A stretch of 43,660 nt of DNA from JALUZX01 sp964561605 (GTDB lineage: Bacteria; Planctomycetota; UBA1135; JALUZX01): the NCBI GenBank assembly GCA_964561605.1, contig CAZLQD010000030.1:1-43660 (forward strand), in the 5' to 3' direction. A program made the translations under genes and the position numbers. The notes beneath the pieces were generated by a model. The model did not search any database and was not told the origin of the DNA. It saw only the letters and a list, made by a program, of their open reading frames with translations. Shown here piece after piece: positions 41,703 to 43,660 of this stretch; position 1 is the first letter of the stretch, and each line of letters begins with the position of its first letter.

Positions 41703-43211
41703 CTAAACTCCCCCTTCCACTGGGCAGGCAAACAGGATCTTTGAAACCTTAGTGCCGTTGCCCTCTGGGCACCGGTTCTCACCATTGCGCAATTGCACGA
41801 ATCGACTCAATGAAAACCAATATTCCCTGCCTTTTCGAAGAGAAAGGAAAAATGGCTGACGATCCGACCATCCCGTGAAGATCAAAAAAAGGCTTTGGTT
41901 TTCTTCTACCATTTCTTCTTGATACCTTTCCTTTTTATTTTCTCCTTTTCTCGGCCCAGCCAATCCCTCAACCCTGTAAATATTCTGAATACGTACCCTT
42001 AAACCGTAGTACATCGACGGAACGAATCTAGGGGATGACTTTGGGCCTGAAGGAGAAATTTGAAAAATCCTTAAGACCTTTCCCCTGACCAAGGTAGCTT
42101 TCCCCAGAGCAACTTCGGGATACTTTCTAAGATAATCAAAGACGGGTTCATCGAAAGACCGTGGGAATGAGGGCAAAACACCGGGAAGGCCCACATGTTT
42201 ACATAAAAGGTTCATATCCTTCCATATCTGGGAAAGGATTGAATCAAATTCCTCAATATCTTCAAGAGCCGTGTCGGAAAACCCGCAATGAAGATTATTT
42301 ATACAATGCTTCAATTTTTCAACCGCCTCTTTCCTTTTCTTAATCACCTTTACCATCTGGGCCTTTCCTTCCTGGCCCTTCACCACAACATTCTTAACAG
42401 CATTCAAAAACACAGGTTCTACATATTTTATCCAAGAGTCACCCTGAACACCAAGCAATGCGGGCAACAAGTCTGTTCCACAAGGGGGGCTGATCACAAT
42501 CCAATAAAGCTTTCCTACCTCGATATCTGATCCACCTTCCAGAAACTTCTCCCTAAAACCTCTAATCCATATGCTTTTTCCAGGCTCAAGGTCATCTTTT
42601 TCTTCACCCCGCATCCCTTCACGAAACCGGCCTAATGAAAACTTCAAGAACCTAGACCCTTTGGAATAGACTTTCTTTATCATGCACCGATAACGAAAGT
42701 AACCATCGAATGTCTTATCAACAATCCATGGATACCAGCACCCTTTTCTTTCTTTCCCCATCTCCTTTTTTATCTTTCTTCCTCTATGCTGTATTTGGTA
42801 GTTGCTTCTCCATTCCCATTTGTTGATTTCTTGGGCGGCTTCAATTTCCACCAGGATGACGGAATCCACTCGATGTGCAACCTCCATGCTTTTGGAGACA
42901 AATGCCCTTATGCCCGGTCCAAAGGTAACCGGAAACTCCGCAAGTCCAGGTGGCGGTTTCAGTGGGACCCCGAATCTTTCTTTAGCATCCGGGATGCTGT
43001 TCAATGCACCTAATGCCTTTGACAACACAGTTAAGGCTTTTTCATTTTCGGATGCCAGGACAAGTCTCTTTACCTCCTCCAATAATAGGGCCGCTTTGCG
43101 AAACCCCACAGACAATTCCACGAGGAGGTCGACATCCCGCTTTTCCCACCCTAACCAAAGAGGACCCAAAAGAATCACCAGTAACACGCCGACATTTGAC
43201 AAAACCAGCAT
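41703..43211 (-). CDS. Large secreted or membrane-anchored hypothetical protein
   Basis: 502 residues, the longest protein of the AT-rich block. An N-terminal hydrophobic segment (about 5-22) serves as signal or anchor. It continues with a helical region (about 30-130), a Lys/Arg-rich stretch, and a C-terminal part containing LVRGKVLRIFQISPSGPKSSPRF and FLIFTGWSDRQPFFLSLRKGREYWFSL. AAGGTGAG precedes the ATG. No domain is recognised. Its size and export suggest a surface protein of the island. Confidence 0.6.
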   Translation of the reverse strand: MLVLSNVGVLLVILLGPLWLGWEKRDVDLLVELSVGFRKAALLLEEVKRLVLASENEKALTVLSKALGALNSIPDAKERFGVPLKPPPGLAEFPVTFGPGIRAFVSKSMEVAHRVDSVILVEIEAAQEINKWEWRSNYQIQHRGRKIKKEMGKERKGCWYPWIVDKTFDGYFRYRCMIKKVYSKGSRFLKFSLGRFREGMRGEEKDDLEPGKSIWIRGFREKFLEGGSDIEVGKLYWIVISPPCGTDLLPALLGVQGDSWIKYVEPVFLNAVKNVVVKGQEGKAQMVKVIKKRKEAVEKLKHCINNLHCGFSDTALEDIEEFDSILSQIWKDMNLLCKHVGLPGVLPSFPRSFDEPVFDYLRKYPEVALGKATLVRGKVLRIFQISPSGPKSSPRFVPSMYYGLRVRIQNIYRVEGLAGPRKGENKKERYQEEMVEENQSLFLIFTGWSDRQPFFLSLRKGREYWFSLSRFVQLRNGENRCPEGNGTKVSKILFACPVEGGV

Positions 43212-43312
43212 ACCCTCACCTTTTTCCGGATTTATTTACCCCCATGTGGTTTTGGTTCCATTTATAAGTTTCCAAGTTTTATGAAAGATCGCCTTTGAAC
43301 TATCGGTCCCAT

Positions 43313-43660
43313 CTACTTCTCCACCCCTTTTTTCTTCTTCGGTTTCGCCTTTGGTTTCCCGCATGGGTTCTTCCCTGAAAGCGCATGACAGCAACAACAC
43401 CAACAACCCTTCCATGGATTAAAATCATAAGTAAAATTCGGACCGCACCCACAGGCCCTTCCGATTTGATTGTAAAAGAGTATATCTGGAAGAGTTTCTT
43501 CTCCTATCCATTTCGTAAAATCATTAATTTGGAAAAACAAAAGCTCAAAAACCTCCCATACCAGACCAACCCTGTAACTCCTTCGAACCCCGTTTAACTT
43601 ATTTAAACTAAAGGTCACAATTAAACAGTGCCACATGCAATGAGTTTGACCCCAAAACCG
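43313..43660 (-). CDS. Partial protein resembling a polymorphic-toxin C-terminal domain
   Basis: At least 116 residues, open at the window edge. It begins (visible part) RFWGQTHCMWHCLIVTFSL, passes LVWEVFELLF and reaches DILFYNQIGRACGCG, then a Cys-rich stretch (GCWCCCCHALSGKNPCG) and a Lys/Pro-rich tail. The H-C-x-W-x-C-L segment followed by a DxxxNxxGRxxG segment is the kind of pattern I remember from C-terminal domains of RHS-like proteins in related bacteria. That match is from memory. A start at 43636 is possible but not needed. Confidence 0.45.
   Translation of the reverse strand, partial: RFWGQTHCMWHCLIVTFSLNKLNGVRRSYRVGLVWEVFELLFFQINDFTKWIGEETLPDILFYNQIGRACGCGPNFTYDFNPWKGCWCCCCHALSGKNPCGKPKAKPKKKKGVEK

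Overview
The window is a GC-rich bacterial chromosome segment with an AT-rich block from about 37.6 kb to the end. Nearly every gene up to 25.6 kb is on the minus strand, and many neighbours overlap by ATGA or GTGA. The mix of many secreted glycan-active enzymes with lineage-style extracellular C-terminal modules, uncharacterised secreted proteins, a URO-D-like methyltransferase and YD-repeat/RHS-like remnants suggests a free-living, polysaccharide-degrading member of the Planctomycetota or a close PVC relative. That assignment is inference. No rRNA, tRNA or CRISPR array is visible.

Layout. 1-433: two copies of a structured non-coding element. 439-1812: secreted GH18 chitinase-like protein. 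2040-7054: lipoprotein, GH105-like hydrolase, HflX GTPase and a Clp_N-domain protein with a long Lys/Glu/Ser/Pro-rich disordered region. 7186-9564: secreted GH3 glycosidase. 9672-10604: ferredoxin-nitroreductase fusion. 10723-16017: four-gene operon (crotonase, class III aminotransferase, B12-type radical SAM, one-chain transketolase) with its own good sigma70-like promoter; this is the best candidate for an undescribed pathway. 16143-18343: GH29 alpha-L-fucosidase translationally coupled to a TauE/SafE exporter. 18786-18980: DUF6485-type Cys-rich small protein. 19380-20663: secreted glutamine-amidotransferase-like (BPL_N) protein. 20782-25575: leuA-leuC-leuD-leuB, each pair joined by an ATGA overlap.

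From 26087: a plus-strand pair (five-helix membrane protein and two-cluster ferredoxin), two minus-strand secreted proteins (27052-29419), then a plus-strand group: a beta-propeller/CE1-like esterase, a PflX-type radical SAM protein and a 900-residue SGNH esterase/beta-helix fusion. A structured stretch ending in a strong intrinsic terminator follows (35925-36064), then a URO-D superfamily gene (36098-37171).

37.6-43.66 kb looks acquired. It is AT-rich and carries only minus-strand genes for secreted, lipoprotein or Cys-rich orphans. It also holds a decayed IS630 transposase, a truncated YD-repeat/RHS-like core joined to a Cys-rich variable tail at a sharp GC boundary, and at the window edge a truncated protein resembling C-terminal domains of polymorphic toxins. 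It reads as a reservoir of toxin/effector tips and possible immunity or surface proteins.

The glycosidases (GH18, GH3, GH105, GH29), the two esterase-type proteins and the TauE/SafE exporter fit growth on complex, probably fucose- and uronate-containing and perhaps sulfated, polysaccharides. The leu genes, hflX and the radical SAM genes are housekeeping or biosynthetic.
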